This document shows, one piece after another, positions 31,606 through 40,710 of a stretch of DNA of 64,000 nucleotides (position 1 is the first letter of the stretch; the number at the start of each line of letters is the position of its first letter). The notes beneath the pieces are model-generated. The model was not told the DNA's origin and did not search any database. It worked only from the letters and a program-made list of their open reading frames with translations. The position numbers and the translations under genes are program-made. Source of the stretch: an uncultured Oscillospiraceae bacterium (GTDB taxonomy: Bacteria; Bacillota; Clostridia; Oscillospirales; Oscillospiraceae); the NCBI GenBank assembly GCA_934591635.1, contig CAKTPI010000001.1:176465-240464 (forward strand), read 5' to 3'.

Positions 31606-32145
31606 TCAGAGTACGGTGTTTTTCAGCAAATCCCGAACCCTGTCCAGACGATGGGCAACGGTGTCATCCAGACTCTTGCCATCGTAATGCAGCATCACGC
31701 CGCCGAGAAGGTCGGTCTTTACCTGATTACGCAGCAAGATGGTCTTGCCCGTAATGCCGGAGAGCTTTTGCACTAGCTTTGCTTTCTGCTCCTGGCTCAG
31801 CGGGACAGCAGTGCAGGCGGTCACGCTGAGAATATTGTGATCCCGCTGATACAGCCGGGTATAGCTCCGGCAGCAGTCGGAATACAGGTGAATATAGTCC
31901 TTTTCTACTAAAATTTTCATAAAATTCAGCAAAAAAGGCTGCACTTTTCCACGGAAACCCTGGTCAAGAATCTGACACCGTTCTTCCTTGGACAGGTTAG
32001 GGGAGCGAAGCAAACGAATATAGTCGGGGTTTTCCAGGAAGCTCTGGTTCAGGGCGTCCATCTGGGAGTGAATTTCTTCATCCAACCCCTTGTCCCGGGC
32101 CAACTCATAGAGCGCCTGGGCGTAAACTGTTCCTGCCTGGGTCAT
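31606..32145 (-). CDS. atpH: ATP synthase subunit delta (stator)
   Basis: 179-residue peripheral-stalk subunit joining the b dimer to F1. The N-terminal YAQALYELARDKGLDEEI and C-terminal KTDLLGGVMLHYDGKSLDDTV are family marks. It overlaps atpF by 4 bases. Confidence 0.95.
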   Translation of the reverse strand: MTQAGTVYAQALYELARDKGLDEEIHSQMDALNQSFLENPDYIRLLRSPNLSKEERCQILDQGFRGKVQPFLLNFMKILVEKDYIHLYSDCCRSYTRLYQRDHNILSVTACTAVPLSQEQKAKLVQKLSGITGKTILLRNQVKTDLLGGVMLHYDGKSLDDTVAHRLDRVRDLLKNTVL

Positions 32146-32645
32146 ACCTGGTCACCCAATTCGCTGATGAAGCGGTCAATCATGGCAGACTGATCCTCAG
32201 GCTTCAGCTCCTTCTCGACTACCTTTCCGGCAATCGCGAGGGCCAGACCGGAGATTTCGTTCTTGGCATCATTGACGGCTTTCTTCTTTTCCAGGGCAAT
32301 GTCTGCAGATGCCTTTGCCATAATGGCATCTGCATCAGCATTGGCCTTGCGGATGATCTCCTCTTCCCGGGTCTGGGCACAGCTGACGGCCTGCTGCACC
32401 ATCTGGTCGGCAGTGGCAGAGGCCTCGTTCAGCTTCTGCTGGTATTCCCGCTGAAGTGACTCGGCTTCCTGCTTCGCAGAGCTGGCAGTGGAGTACATGT
32501 CGTCGATCTCCTTCTGACGATCCTGAATCATCTTCGTGACAGGGCCATACAGAAATTTCTTGCCGACAAACAGCACCAGGAGAAAATTGAGCAGGGTAAA
32601 CAGGGCAGTCCAGAAGTTAACGTTGATAAATCCTTCAGTACCCAT
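32142..32645 (-). CDS. atpF: ATP synthase F0 subunit b
   Basis: 167 residues: an N-terminal helix (FWTALFTLLNFLLVLFVGKKFLYGPV) and a long charged coiled coil (about residues 40-150). This is a single b-type stator gene; no second b' gene is present. Confidence 0.95.
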   Translation of the reverse strand: MGTEGFINVNFWTALFTLLNFLLVLFVGKKFLYGPVTKMIQDRQKEIDDMYSTASSAKQEAESLQREYQQKLNEASATADQMVQQAVSCAQTREEEIIRKANADADAIMAKASADIALEKKKAVNDAKNEISGLALAIAGKVVEKELKPEDQSAMIDRFISELGDQV

Positions 32646-32683
32646 CGTGATTTCCTCCTTTCGAATTTATGAAACGAAAGGAA

Positions 32684-32929
32684 TCACAGAGCAAACATGA
32701 TAACGAATGCAATCAGCAGGGAGTAGATACCGGTGGTTTCGGTGATGGCACAACCCAGAATCATGTTGGTGCGCAGATTGCTGGTTGCTTCCGGCTGGCG
32801 GGCCATGCCTTCCAGAGCGTGGGAGACTGCGTTGCCTTCGCCGATAGCGGGTCCGATAGCGCCAATGCCCATACACAGGCCGGCACCCAAAGCTTTACCC
32901 AAGATTGCAATTCCTTGTGCTAATTCCAT
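32684..32929 (-). CDS. atpE: ATP synthase F0 subunit c, Na+-type with two carboxylates
   Basis: 81-residue hairpin forming the rotor ring. Helix 1 carries GIGAIGPAIGEG with E31; helix 2 carries GCAITETTGIYSLLIAF with E64, T65, T66 and Y69. In family terms these are the E-(S/T)-T...Y ligands of sodium-binding c rings, and E31 takes the place of the usual Gln, as in the two-carboxylate ring known from Fusobacterium nucleatum. The loop ARQPE is conserved. Inference: the enzyme couples to Na+. Confidence 0.96.
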   Translation of the reverse strand: MELAQGIAILGKALGAGLCMGIGAIGPAIGEGNAVSHALEGMARQPEATSNLRTNMILGCAITETTGIYSLLIAFVIMFAL

Positions 32930-32984
32930 AAAAAGTTCCTCCTAAAAATATTGTTTATAAAATTTTTTATGGCTGATAAAGTAA

Positions 32985-33887
32985 TCAAGCGGCTGCCTCT
33001 TCCGGGGCAGGGCAGGAACCGGCAACATACACCATGGTCAGAAGGGTAAAGACCAATGCCTGCACAAAGCCGGAGAAAATATCAAAGTAAAGGGACAGCA
33101 CGGCGGGGATACCCAGGGCCAGCACCGGCACACCGGAGAGAATGCCCAGGGCCTGCAGCAGGCCAAACACGCCCAGCAGAGCAAACAGAATACCCACGAT
33201 CAATCGCCATGTTTTCTTATTCTTATCCCGGCTGTTCCACACCAGAAGTCCAACGGCCAGAACCAGCATTACAATCGCCACAGCAATACCGCTGGAGGCA
33301 ATGGCATTGAGGATGATCGCAGAAAGCATGGACAGGGCGGTATACAGAATGGAGGTAATCACGCCGCCGCCAGCCACGTTGCCAAAATGACGGAAGGCCA
33401 TGGATACAGGCTGCGCTACCTCAGAAATCAGGTTCATGGGGGTCATAACCACAATCGGCTCGGTAAAGCCCTTCAGCCAGCCGACAAAGCCGTTGGCTTT
33501 GATGTTATTATACCAGATGATCACGCTCACCATCACAGCCCAGGTCAACGTGGTGCTCAGGTCAGCGGTGGAGGAGCGGAGGAAACCGGTCATGCCGATC
33601 AGGCTCCCGCAAATACTGCTCAGGAACAAAGTACAGATAAAAGGAAACCACTTGGCATTGTGCTCCCCCATGGTCTGCACGGTCATGTCATAGAGCATGC
33701 CGATGCCCTTTTCTACCAGCACCTGCTTTCCACTGGGACGTTTTGTCAAGCCTTTTCCCAGCCAGACGAAACAGCAGCACAGCAGCACCGTCACAACAGC
33801 GGAGGACAAAAGTGTTTGGGTGACATCAATTCCACCCAGAATTGGCAGGGAGAACAGTATCGAAGGCCCGGTTACTTCTACATTCAT
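32985..33887 (-). CDS. atpB: ATP synthase F0 subunit a, enlarged
   Basis: Stator channel subunit that passes ions to the c ring. The essential arginine is in VSMAFRHFGNVAGG. At 300 residues it is longer than the usual 220-270. The extra part is a segment of roughly 60 residues (LLVWNSRDKNKKTWRLIVGI, LFALLGVFGLLQALGIL) between the arginine helix region and the last helix (FSGFVQALVFTLLTMVYVAG), predicted to add membrane-embedded sequence. It overlaps the upstream gene by ATGA. Confidence 0.94.
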   Translation of the reverse strand: MNVEVTGPSILFSLPILGGIDVTQTLLSSAVVTVLLCCCFVWLGKGLTKRPSGKQVLVEKGIGMLYDMTVQTMGEHNAKWFPFICTLFLSSICGSLIGMTGFLRSSTADLSTTLTWAVMVSVIIWYNNIKANGFVGWLKGFTEPIVVMTPMNLISEVAQPVSMAFRHFGNVAGGGVITSILYTALSMLSAIILNAIASSGIAVAIVMLVLAVGLLVWNSRDKNKKTWRLIVGILFALLGVFGLLQALGILSGVPVLALGIPAVLSLYFDIFSGFVQALVFTLLTMVYVAGSCPAPEEAAA

Positions 33888-34297
33888 TTTGCAGTTTCCT
33901 CCTTGGAGTTCTTTTTGAACAGCAATTCAATTACCGTAATGACAGGACGGACAAAAGCCAAGGGAATCACCATGGCCAGCGGGTCAAACTCTCCCGTTTT
34001 GGCCAGCACCACCAGAACCAGAAACAGAACCACCATCCTGACAAAATAGGAGCTTTGCATCAGCACCTTCCCGGCGTTGACGTCCTGCGCCTCGGCCTTG
34101 TCAGCAGCACGGCTGGCCATGACGGACAGAGCAAAGAAATTAAGAACACCCAGCGCAAACCCAGCCAAGCCGCCATACAACACTCGCAGCGTGAACTTCC
34201 CAATCAAATCATAAACTCCCAGCATCACACCTGTACACAGGGCAACGCCCAGGGCAATTTGTCCGGTTTGCAGCAGAATTTGTTTGCGGTTTTTCAT
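33884..34297 (-). CDS. ATP synthase subunit I-like membrane protein
   Basis: 137 residues with about four hydrophobic segments (LGVALCTGVMLGVYDLIG, VLYGGLAGFALGVLNFFALSV, YFVRMVVLFLVLVVLA, PLAMVIPLAFVRPVITVIEL). The spacing and position directly before atpB match AtpI (subunit I), a helper in c-ring assembly. Sequence identity in this family is low, so position carries much of the call. Confidence 0.78.
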   Translation of the reverse strand: MKNRKQILLQTGQIALGVALCTGVMLGVYDLIGKFTLRVLYGGLAGFALGVLNFFALSVMASRAADKAEAQDVNAGKVLMQSSYFVRMVVLFLVLVVLAKTGEFDPLAMVIPLAFVRPVITVIELLFKKNSKEETAK

Positions 34298-34317
34298 CGG
34301 GGATGCTCCCTTGCAGT

Positions 34318-34572
34318 TTAATCGTGGCTGTTGAAGCTCACGGATGTATCATTTTCGCTTTTTGGGTGAGAAAACTTACTCAGCGCTTTCAGGCAGTCCC
34401 GGAAGCCGGTGATGGCACAGACAAGCCCTAATGCGATGCCGCACCAGACCGTCCAGCTGCCCCAACCCAAATGCTGGTGGAGCCAGAAACCCAGCACGAC
34501 AAATCCGGCCAATGGGAAAGCAACGCTCAACCCAAGCTGCGTCAGCCAGACCAAAAGACCTAAATCCTTCAT
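34318..34572 (-). CDS. AtpZ/AtpI-type F0F1 accessory protein
   Basis: 84-residue protein with two helices (LVWLTQLGLSVAFPLAGFVV and VWCGIALGLVCAITGF) and a polar tail. It matches the small F0F1-associated family (AtpZ-like) that opens many clostridial atp operons. Start taken at 34572 with GGGAGAGG upstream; an ATG at 34581 would abut that site. Confidence 0.75.
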   Translation of the reverse strand: MKDLGLLVWLTQLGLSVAFPLAGFVVLGFWLHQHLGWGSWTVWCGIALGLVCAITGFRDCLKALSKFSHPKSENDTSVSFNSHD

Positions 34573-34603
34573 AAGCGCCATCCTCTCCCATCATGCATTC
34601 TAC

Positions 34604-34632
34604 ATTATAACCGATTTCCCCAGACTATGCAA
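34604..34632 (-). promoter_or_regulatory. Promoter of the ATP synthase operon (minus strand)
   Basis: On the minus strand: TTGCAT (34632-34627), 17-base spacer, TATAAT (34609-34604), 32 bases before the first start codon. Confidence 0.75.
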
Positions 34633-34748
34633 TAGGTATTTCAGCAAGATGGCGAAATATTTCGTAATTACTGGAAAGAGGGGGCTTTCTTTCCTTGCGG
34701 TGATATAGTATAATGTAAAAATAAACAGGAAAGAAACTGAAGCAGAAA

Positions 34749-36974
34749 GTGGGTACCGTCTTGCAGGATCAGGAAATGGAAATTCTCCAGGGCACAATCA
34801 GTGCCGTGGTTTACCAAAATTATGAAAATGGATACTCTGTCCTCCGGTTGAATCTGGGAGGGGGAGAGAACGTAACGGTCGTTGGTACCATTCCGCTTCC
34901 TGTGGTGGGGGAGCAGCTGATGGTGACCGGTCGGTGGAGTACCCATTCTAATTACGGGAAACAGTTTGAGGCAGAATTCCTGGATCGAATGATGCCGCAA
35001 AGTGCCAGTGAAATTCTGGCCTATCTGTCCAGCCGTGTGGTCAAGGGTATTGGGCCCAAGACGGCAGCCCGGATTGTCAGCCATTTTGGGGAGGATACCC
35101 TGATGGTGATGGAACGGGAGCCGCAGCGGTTGGCAGAGGTATCCGGCATATCACCGGAACGGGCAAAACTGATCGGCGATGAGTTTCGCCTGCAGGTGGG
35201 GATGCGTCAGCTGATCGAATTCTTTGCAGTCCACCATCTTCCGGCAGAGTTGGCAGTACGTACTTATAAGATATACGGCGACAGCACCATGGAGCTGCTT
35301 TATGACGATCCCTATCTATTGATGGATGATGGCTTGGATGCTTCCTTCGGAGCGGTGGATAAATTTGCAATTGAGCTGGGGGTAGCTGGGGACGATCCCC
35401 GGCGGGTGGAAGCAGGCATTCTATTCGAACTGACCTATAATCTCTCTGCCGGGCACAGCTTCTTGCCGGAGCAGAAGCTGATTGCGGCTACCGCACAGCT
35501 GCTTTCCGTCACGCCTGAGGTTGTACAGCAGGGACTGGCCCAGGCTCGGGAGGCGGAGCGGGTGGTTTCTGACACGCTGGCAGGAATTCCCGTAATTTAT
35601 CTGCCGCAGCTTTATGAGGCGGAGACGTACTGTGCCAGCCGTTTGTCGGATTTTGCATCCAATTCGTTCTCTGTAAATGAAGATGTAGAGCCCCTGCTGC
35701 GAAGTGCGGCGGAGGAGAGCGGCCTGCATTACTCCCAGCAGCAGGAGCAGGCAATCCGGGTGGCCGCCTCCTCTGGCCTCCTCCTGATTACTGGTGGGCC
35801 CGGCACTGGTAAGACGACGGTTCTGCGGGGAATATTGAATCTGTTGGGAAATTTGCAGCTGCGCTATTTGCTGGCAGCGCCCACCGGGCGTGCGGCCAAG
35901 CGCCTGAGTGAGGTGACAGGGGAGGACGCTTCCACTATTCACCGTTTGCTGGAATCCGGTATTGATCCTGCTACCGGCAAAATGGCATTTGCCCGGGATG
36001 AGGACAATCCTCTGAAATGTGATGCGGTTGTGGTGGACGAGATGTCCATGGTGGATGTGCTGCTCCTGTCCAGCCTGCTTCGGGCCATTCCCAAAGGAAA
36101 ACGGCTGATTTTGGTGGGCGATCCGGATCAGCTGCCTCCGGTTGGTCCCGGCTTCCCGTTCAGCGATATGCTGCGCAGCGGATGCCTGCCTACCGTATGC
36201 CTGACGGAAATTTTCCGTCAGGCCCAGAAGAGCCTGATCGTTATGAATGCCCATCGGGTCAACCGTGGGGAATTGCCGGAACTGAAGACGGTCACCAGTG
36301 ATTTCTTTTTTATGCGCCGGGGGAATGAGGAAAGCGTCACCCAACTGATTCGGGACTTGTGCGCCACCCGTCTGCCTAAAAATATGGGCATCCAGCCTTC
36401 GGAAATTCAGGTGCTTTCTCCCACCCGCAAGGGCGGCGTGGGCACGGCGGCGCTGAATAAGCTGCTGCAGGCAGCGCTGAATCCGCCTGCTCCCGAAAAG
36501 AAGGAAAAGCCCTATGGCGAGTCGGTCTTTCGCGAGGGGGATCGGATCATGCAGATCCGGAACAATTATGATATCATGTGGCGGCAGACCGATGGCACTG
36601 CTGTGGGTACCGGCATTTTCAACGGAGATGTGGGCGTCATCCGCGAAATTGATTTGCAGCAGGAGACACTAACCGTTGCTTTTGATGACAAAGAGGCTGA
36701 CTATGATTTTACGCAGCTGGGTGAATTGGAGCTTGCCTATGCGGTGACGGTGCATAAGAGCCAGGGCAGTGAGTACCGCGCGGTCATTCTGGCAGCCTGG
36801 AATGGGTCTCCGTATTTGCTGAACCGGAGTGTTCTTTACACTGCAATTACGCGGGCGCGGGAACTCTTGATTATTGTGGGGCGGGAGGAGACCGTGGCAG
36901 CCATGACGGAAAATGCTAAGAAAAATCGGCGCTATACTGGCCTCAAGCTCCGGCTCCAGGGGAAGACAGAATGA
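34749..36974 (+). CDS. recD2: RecD2-type ATP-dependent helicase
   Basis: Superfamily 1B 5'-3' DNA helicase without RecBC partners. N-terminal OB-like domain, helix-hairpin-helix pair (SSRVVKGIGPKTAARIVSHF), P-loop GGPGTGKT at residues 349-356, DE-box VVVDEMSMVDVLLL, and the C-terminal AVTVHKSQGSEYRAVILAAW and YTAITRARELLIIVG. It has 741 residues from GTG 34749; ATG 34776 (MEILQG) is an alternative with AGGA upstream. TATAAT at 34709-34714 is the likely -10 box. comFC follows with a 4-base overlap. Confidence 0.93.
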   Translation: MGTVLQDQEMEILQGTISAVVYQNYENGYSVLRLNLGGGENVTVVGTIPLPVVGEQLMVTGRWSTHSNYGKQFEAEFLDRMMPQSASEILAYLSSRVVKGIGPKTAARIVSHFGEDTLMVMEREPQRLAEVSGISPERAKLIGDEFRLQVGMRQLIEFFAVHHLPAELAVRTYKIYGDSTMELLYDDPYLLMDDGLDASFGAVDKFAIELGVAGDDPRRVEAGILFELTYNLSAGHSFLPEQKLIAATAQLLSVTPEVVQQGLAQAREAERVVSDTLAGIPVIYLPQLYEAETYCASRLSDFASNSFSVNEDVEPLLRSAAEESGLHYSQQQEQAIRVAASSGLLLITGGPGTGKTTVLRGILNLLGNLQLRYLLAAPTGRAAKRLSEVTGEDASTIHRLLESGIDPATGKMAFARDEDNPLKCDAVVVDEMSMVDVLLLSSLLRAIPKGKRLILVGDPDQLPPVGPGFPFSDMLRSGCLPTVCLTEIFRQAQKSLIVMNAHRVNRGELPELKTVTSDFFFMRRGNEESVTQLIRDLCATRLPKNMGIQPSEIQVLSPTRKGGVGTAALNKLLQAALNPPAPEKKEKPYGESVFREGDRIMQIRNNYDIMWRQTDGTAVGTGIFNGDVGVIREIDLQQETLTVAFDDKEADYDFTQLGELELAYAVTVHKSQGSEYRAVILAAWNGSPYLLNRSVLYTAITRARELLIIVGREETVAAMTENAKKNRRYTGLKLRLQGKTE

Positions 36975-37660
36975 GCCGGGGGCTTGCCTGGCTGTGGGAG
37001 ATGCTCTTCCCCAGAAGATGCATGCTTTGCCGCCGTTTCCTTGCAAAAAACGAGACGGATCTTTGCCATCAGTGTTTTTCGGACGCTCCCATCTACCCGT
37101 TCGGCTCCTTAAATCCGGATAAAAGCGGAAAAATTAACACCCAGTTTCTTGACAGTTTCACTGCGGTCTGGTACTATGAGGAGGATGTCCGGAGGAGTAT
37201 TCTCCGCTATAAGTTCCGCAGAGGCGTTTTCCTGGCTCCCAAGTTTGGCCGGATGGTGGCAATGAAGCTGCTTCAGCAGGAAATGGAACAGGCGGATGTG
37301 CTGACGTGGGTACCGGTGAGTGCAATCCGCCGTTTTCGGCGGGGATACGATCAGTGCCAGCTGCTTGCTCGGCATGTGGGCGGGGAACTGGGGCTTCCGG
37401 CTGTATGCACCCTGCGGAAAATCCGCAATACCCCTCCTCAATCCGGGCTTTCCTCTGCTTCCCAACGGAAAGCCAATATTCTGGGCGCATACCGGGTGAG
37501 GGAAGACGTTGACCTCCGGGGTAAGACCGTCTTGCTGTTGGATGATATTTTTACCACCGGCTCCACCATGAATGAATGTGCTCGCGTCCTGCTGACAGCA
37601 GGCGCGAAGGAAGTACATGGGGCTGCCATTGCGGTGGCCCGAAACCGTAGGAATCCCTGA
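36971..37660 (+). CDS. comFC: ComF-family phosphoribosyltransferase-like protein
   Basis: 229 residues. An N-terminal four-cysteine zinc site (CMLCRRF...LCHQCF) precedes a PRTase-fold domain with RRGYDQCQLLA and the PRPP loop VLLLDDIFTTGSTMNECARVL. ComFC proteins act in DNA uptake or processing of incoming DNA. Overlap with the recD2-like helicase gene suggests a shared DNA-handling role. Confidence 0.9.
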   Translation: MSRGLAWLWEMLFPRRCMLCRRFLAKNETDLCHQCFSDAPIYPFGSLNPDKSGKINTQFLDSFTAVWYYEEDVRRSILRYKFRRGVFLAPKFGRMVAMKLLQQEMEQADVLTWVPVSAIRRFRRGYDQCQLLARHVGGELGLPAVCTLRKIRNTPPQSGLSSASQRKANILGAYRVREDVDLRGKTVLLLDDIFTTGSTMNECARVLLTAGAKEVHGAAIAVARNRRNP

Positions 37661-37692
37661 TTCCCGAAAACTGACCAAGTAGGTGAATGAAT

Positions 37693-38736
37693 ATGCAGTT
37701 TTTCTCCAATGACCTGGGCGTTGACCTGGGTACCTCTAATGTTCTGATTTATGCCGATGGCAAGGGCCTGGTTGTCCGGGAGCCTGCTGTTGTGGCGCTG
37801 GATCGCAATACCGGCAAAATCCTCCAGGTGGGCAGCGCAGCCCGTAATATGCTCAACCGTACCCCCGGCAACGTTGTGGCAATGCACCCCCTGCGGGACG
37901 GCGTCATTTCCGACCACGAGATGACGGTGCGTATGCTCCAGGCAATGTTTAAGTCTGCGACTAAGTCCTCTGTGTTTACCCCGAAGCCCCGTGTGGTTAT
38001 CAGCGTACCCAGCGGTGTCACTGAAGTGGAGGAGCGAAGCGTTATTAACGCAGCCATTGAGGCGGGGGCCCGCCGCGTGTTCCTGATTGAAGAGCCGTTG
38101 GCGGCCGGTTTGGGCGCAGGCCTGGATTTGAAGGGCGCAAAGGGCCACATGGTGGTGGATATCGGCGGCGGTACCACGGACATCGCGGTTCTGAGCATGA
38201 ATGCGGTTGCGGTCTCCTCTTCTTTGAAAATCGCCGGTGATGCCTTTGATGAGGCCATCAGCCGCTACGTGCGCACGAAGTACGGTATCGTCATTGGCCA
38301 GACCACTGCGGAAGAAGTAAAGATTCAGATCGGCCAGGTCTACCCCCGTCAGGAGGAGATCACGATGAATGTCAAGGGCCGTGATGCCAAGACCGGTATG
38401 CCCAAGGTGGCGACTCTGAATTCTACGGAAATTTATGGCGTTCTGTCCCGCCCGGCGCGCCAGATTGCAGACGAGGTTCTGGCTGTCCTGGATCAAACGA
38501 GTCCGGAGCTGGTCAGCGATATTTCCGAAACTGGCATTACGCTCACCGGCGGATGCAGCCAGATTTGGGGGTTTACCGAGCTGCTTATCGAGCGCACGGG
38601 CATCCCCTGCATCCTCGCGGATGACCCGGATTCCTGCACTGCCTACGGGTGCGGTAAGAGCCTGAGCTGGATCAATCACATGCAGGAGGGTCCCATCAAC
38701 ATTGCCCGTCGCCGGATGATGAAGAACGCACAGTAA
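37693..38736 (+). CDS. mreB: Rod-shape actin homologue MreB/Mbl
   Basis: Bacterial actin that guides side-wall synthesis. Phosphate loop 1 LGVDLGTSNVLIYADG, connect and phosphate-2 motifs MVVDIGGGTTDIAVLS, and the adenosine motif ITLTGGCSQIWG are present. 347 residues from ATG 37693; ATG 37687 immediately abuts the AGTAGGTGA site. mreC and mreD do not follow, which is more like an isolated Mbl/MreBH gene than the mreBCD operon. Confidence 0.93.
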   Translation: MQFFSNDLGVDLGTSNVLIYADGKGLVVREPAVVALDRNTGKILQVGSAARNMLNRTPGNVVAMHPLRDGVISDHEMTVRMLQAMFKSATKSSVFTPKPRVVISVPSGVTEVEERSVINAAIEAGARRVFLIEEPLAAGLGAGLDLKGAKGHMVVDIGGGTTDIAVLSMNAVAVSSSLKIAGDAFDEAISRYVRTKYGIVIGQTTAEEVKIQIGQVYPRQEEITMNVKGRDAKTGMPKVATLNSTEIYGVLSRPARQIADEVLAVLDQTSPELVSDISETGITLTGGCSQIWGFTELLIERTGIPCILADDPDSCTAYGCGKSLSWINHMQEGPINIARRRMMKNAQ

Positions 38737-38752
38737 ATTTCTGATAACGTTT

Positions 38753-38793
38753 AAAAAAGTCTCCTTGGATGTTTTTGCCGAGGAGACTTTTTA
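38753..38793 (+). terminator. Terminator after mreB
   Basis: AAAAAGTCTCCTTGG pairs with CCGAGGAGACTTTTT (one G-T pair) around ATGTTTTTG, with a T-run. Confidence 0.85.
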
Positions 38794-38814
38794 TTGGCAT
38801 TCACAATCTAAGCC

Positions 38815-38850
38815 AAAAAGGCGGAGCCGCTTGAAGACGGCTCCGCCTTT
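38815..38850 (-). terminator. Terminator after the PrsA-like gene (minus strand)
   Basis: GGCGGAGCCG and CGGCTCCGCC form a perfect stem flanked by A- and T-runs; on the minus strand the tail is TTTTTGGC. Confidence 0.85.
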
Positions 38851-38868
38851 GGTATAGTAGCGTGGGAA

Positions 38869-40491
38869 TTAGCGGTTGGACAGGGTAATGTCCTTACGCA
38901 GATAGGAGGTGTCACCCATAGTGACGGTATAGCTTTCAGTCAGGCCCTGGTACCAAGTGTTCATGTCTTCGGTTCTCAGAGCAGTTTCAATCTGGTAATC
39001 ACGATAGGTCTGACCGGTCGTGCCGACAAAGTACATCACATGGTAGCCATAGGTGGTCTCCACAATGCCGGTGTCGCCGGGCTTGCGGCTGGAATCAAAG
39101 CACCAGTCGTTGAAGGCTGCAACCATCTGACCGGGGTAGACGTTCTCGTACAGGCCGCCGTTGGTGTTGGAGCCGGTGTCGGTGGAGTTGGCATTGGCCA
39201 GTTCTGCAAAGCTGTCTTCAGTGGCATCGCCGGACTTCCACTGAGCCAGCAGATCCTTGGCCTTCAGCTCGGCAGCGCTCTTGACCTCATCGGAATACGT
39301 GCCGTCTTCCTGTGCATCGCCCTCAAAGCCAACCAGAATGTGACGGACCCTTACAAGTTCGGTCTTGTTGTCATTCACGCCGGTGAACAGAACCACATAG
39401 AAAGCGGAAACAGTCTCTACATCGTTGCCGTCTTCATCCTGAATGGTGTTAGGTACCTCAACGCATGTTACATCACCCTCCTGACGGGCAGAGTCGGTGA
39501 CCCATCCGGTCAGATAGGTGTTAATGGAAGAGCTTGCCTGATCGGTGTAGACAGTAGCGGAGGCCTCCGCATCCTTGTTAATTTCCATAGCGGCAATGGC
39601 AGCATTCAGCTCGTCCAGGTTGGTGGCCTCGGTCAGGGGAGCAATGGCTTCCTTGGCTGCGGCAACTGCGGCGGTGCGCTCTTCCACGCTGTAGGTGGTG
39701 GTACCGTTCTCATCGGTAGTGCCGCCGGTGAGGAACTTAGAGACGGGAATATAGTACTGTGCATAGCTGTAGGAGGAGTACTTCACGGGATCCTGCTTGT
39801 CCGCCTCGCGGATCTGGTCATCCGTGTAGGTCAGGCTGTCCTGATGAGCAGTCTGATAGGCGCTTGCCAGCAGGTTACGGCTGTAGTAAGCCAGATATGT
39901 TTCCTTAGAAGCGCCGTTGCCGTACTGTGCTTTCAGGAAGGCATCCGCATTGGAATAGCCATAAATGGTGGCATAGGCGTTGAGATTGTTCTCCATCAAA
40001 GAAACCTGGTTCGCCTGATCCTCGGGGAGGGTAAAGCCATCGGCCTCGGCAGCATCGGCAAGTGCCAGAATTCCCTGAGCGGAATTGGCGGCCTCGGAGG
40101 CAAAGTGGTCAGCCCAGGTCTCACCGGTCTCGTCGGAATAAACCTGCTCGCTGAGCGCCTTGGAGGTATCCAGACCAAACAGGGAGAGATAGTTACCATA
40201 GGTGTTGGTGTAGTTATTGATGTAGTCAATGTAGTAATAGCTCAGCTCCGCATTGCTCAACTCGTGTTCTCCCACGGTCGCTGCAATGGTGTTCCGCTCG
40301 CGAACGCCGCTGGAGGCAATAGAACGCTGTACGCCTACCACGATGGCAAATGCAATCAGCGCGACCATGACGACCACAAAGGCAATGGTGTAAATCTGGA
40401 TTTTTTTAGCTTCCTTCTGCTCGAAAACCTGACGTTCGGTCAGATTTTCACTGCCTTCAGAGCGAAGCTTTTTCTTCTTAGATGCACTCAT
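38869..40491 (-). CDS. Membrane-anchored peptidyl-prolyl isomerase (PrsA/SurA-like, parvulin type)
   Basis: Extracytoplasmic foldase of 540 residues. A basic cytoplasmic N-terminus and one membrane helix (about residues 33-54) are followed by a long helical SurA-N-like chaperone domain. A C-terminal parvulin domain begins RVRHILVGFEG and contains DSFAELANANSTDTGSNTNGG, ending YGYHVMYFVG. Unlike PrsA it has no lipobox and is held by the helix. Start MSASKKKK chosen with GAGAGG upstream; ATG 40509 is possible. Acidic, Asp/Glu/Thr-rich loops fit an exported protein. Confidence 0.87.
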   Translation of the reverse strand: MSASKKKKLRSEGSENLTERQVFEQKEAKKIQIYTIAFVVVMVALIAFAIVVGVQRSIASSGVRERNTIAATVGEHELSNAELSYYYIDYINNYTNTYGNYLSLFGLDTSKALSEQVYSDETGETWADHFASEAANSAQGILALADAAEADGFTLPEDQANQVSLMENNLNAYATIYGYSNADAFLKAQYGNGASKETYLAYYSRNLLASAYQTAHQDSLTYTDDQIREADKQDPVKYSSYSYAQYYIPVSKFLTGGTTDENGTTTYSVEERTAAVAAAKEAIAPLTEATNLDELNAAIAAMEINKDAEASATVYTDQASSSINTYLTGWVTDSARQEGDVTCVEVPNTIQDEDGNDVETVSAFYVVLFTGVNDNKTELVRVRHILVGFEGDAQEDGTYSDEVKSAAELKAKDLLAQWKSGDATEDSFAELANANSTDTGSNTNGGLYENVYPGQMVAAFNDWCFDSSRKPGDTGIVETTYGYHVMYFVGTTGQTYRDYQIETALRTEDMNTWYQGLTESYTVTMGDTSYLRKDITLSNR

Positions 40492-40710
40492 GAAATCATT
40501 TCCTCTCATTGTTCCTTGTTCCTATCGAAAATGAAAAGATAGGAACAGACCCGTTCATTATAATCGATTTCCCTGTTGGTTTCAAGTAGCAAATTTGTTA
40601 AAAATCGATAAATGGTGAGAAATAAGCCACTGATGTACGGCAGTATGGCGGCAAAGAACGTCTGGGTACATAAGAATTCGGAAGCGGGTATTCCGAAGAA
40701 CCGGCAGAAA

